Source of the DNA: Symbiodinium natans
Lineage: Eukaryota; Sar; Dinophyceae; Suessiales; Symbiodiniaceae
DNA: 20,000 bases
Direction: 5' to 3'
NCBI GenBank assembly: GCA_905221605.1
Contig: CAJNDS010000136.1
Coordinates: 292,501-312,500, forward strand
Position numbers and translations under genes: made by a program. The notes under the pieces were generated by a model, which saw nothing but the letters and a program-made list of their open reading frames with translations, did not search any database and was not told the DNA's origin. How positions within the stretch are numbered: position 1 is the first letter of the stretch; each line of letters opens with the position of its first letter. This document shows, piece by piece, positions 19,259 through 20,000 of the stretch.

Positions 19259-19933
19259 GGAGCCAGAACTCATGTGCATGGCCAGTGCAGTGTGGACCAC
19301 CTGCAGGAAACCCTGGGCACGATTTCGGGTTTAGGGTACTACTGTATGGTGTGTGGGGGTAGGGTTTGAGGGTTACAGAGGCCAGGTTTGCTTTTTGGTC
19401 CAGGGAGATGGGGTGGTGAGCCGGTCCACCTGTACGCGCGGAGACTACTTCCTCGCCAGCATAGAAGCCATTTCCAGATCACTTCCCCCGGGAATGCGGA
19501 AAGACAGTTGGCACACGGTGAGGCAAGACCTCAATGAAGACGGGTGGACTGTGTACATGTTCCAAGTGTCCTGTTCATTGTCGGCATCTAGCCTGGGGTG
19601 CAACTCTGACGGGTATTCCAATTGCAACCCATCCACGCCTACGACCCAAAACGAAGAAATGAGGAGCAAATGCCGCAAATGCCCGAAACTCCAGGCAAGC
19701 GCTGGTCAGGCGGAATTGGCTTCTGTAGCATCCCGGAGAGACCCAAGACTTCGAATCAAGTATCTGGCATGACAACTTGACCCTAACTTTGACTCCCCAA
19801 GCCCTACACTCAAATCACAAACCCTAAACGGAAGCCTGAACCCGTTGAAGCCCTAAACACTGTAAACCCTAAACCCGAGTCCTCACCTACATGGGAGATT
19901 CCGCAAATAAGGGGTCCCTCGCCGGGCTCCTAG
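19259..19933 (+). CDS. Three candidate exons of a last gene (hypothetical)
   Basis: Exon 19259-19328 follows GGAGGCAG and reads EPELMCMASAVWTTCRKPWA then RFR, ending CGG|GTTTAG. Exon 19404-19694 follows TTTTTGGTCCAG, phase 0, and is open for 97 codons: GDGVVSRSTCTRGDYFLASI, VRQDLNEDGWTVYMFQV, CRKCPKLQ, ending CAG|GCAAGC; a donor at ACG|GTGAGG (19518) would shorten it. Exon 19880-19933 follows CCCGAG and reads SSPTWEIPQIRGPSPGS and TAG. Phases are 0 at each join. A cysteine pair (CRKC) is present but no domain was recognised. The long middle frame is the best support. Confidence 0.45.
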
Positions 19934-20000
19934 AAGAAGGGCTTAGAGGTTAGGGTTTAGGGTAAGGGTGCCCCCTTTTGTGGGAAGCGCCCATCATGCA

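Noticed and set aside
1-20000. The window is a chromosome end (true telomere or subtelomere)
   Set aside because: The arrays are short, in both orientations, full of variants and interspersed with coding-like sequence and a complete conserved gene. A terminal telomere would be one long array in one orientation.

Overview
This window looks like nuclear DNA of a eukaryote with plant/dinoflagellate-type telomere repeats, most likely a dinoflagellate. Four things support that: (1) TTTAGGG/CCCTAAA arrays are scattered through the whole 20 kb in both orientations; (2) genes are cut into many short exons that can all be read on the + strand, like the one-way gene clusters of dinoflagellates; (3) several exon junctions only work with GC-AG introns, often with a G right after the acceptor AG, which dinoflagellates tolerate; (4) no bacterial operon, Shine-Dalgarno or tRNA signal was seen. 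Plants and other TTTAGGG lineages are not excluded.

Only one gene is recognised with confidence: a CobW/COG0523 (ZNG1/CBWD-like) GTPase and zinc metallochaperone at 11608-14772, in about eight exons. It keeps the Walker A loop, the GCACC metal motif, an ExxGLADP motif, NKMD and the C-terminal CobW domain. Its introns hold telomeric arrays, a tandem intron-like repeat, a 620 bp AT-rich island and a MITE with a 7 bp target duplication.

Elsewhere the non-repetitive pieces between telomeric arrays, usually 30-190 bp, look like exons. They are open in at least one + frame, often rich in third-position G/C, and bounded by AG and GT/GC. Reading them that way gives, left to right: exon fragments of one or more genes from about 459 to 5645; a 16-exon hypothetical gene at 5878-9068 whose junction phases all agree; fragments of a further gene at about 9356-10802; the CobW gene; an ORF pair at 15006-15447; a second long hypothetical gene at about 15476-18894; and a last set of exons at 19259-19933. 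None of these hypothetical proteins was recognised. The splice rules used are permissive, so these models are hypotheses, not established genes.

In many cases the telomeric repeat itself appears to supply the splice sites: GTTTAG at the intron start and TTTAG|GG at the intron end, or CCCTAAAC as a branch-point-like stretch followed by CCCCAG. Intergenic and intronic DNA also carries short inverted-repeat elements (at least five copies of about four kinds), GA microsatellites, unequal tandem repeats, and sequence duplications flanking telomeric arrays.
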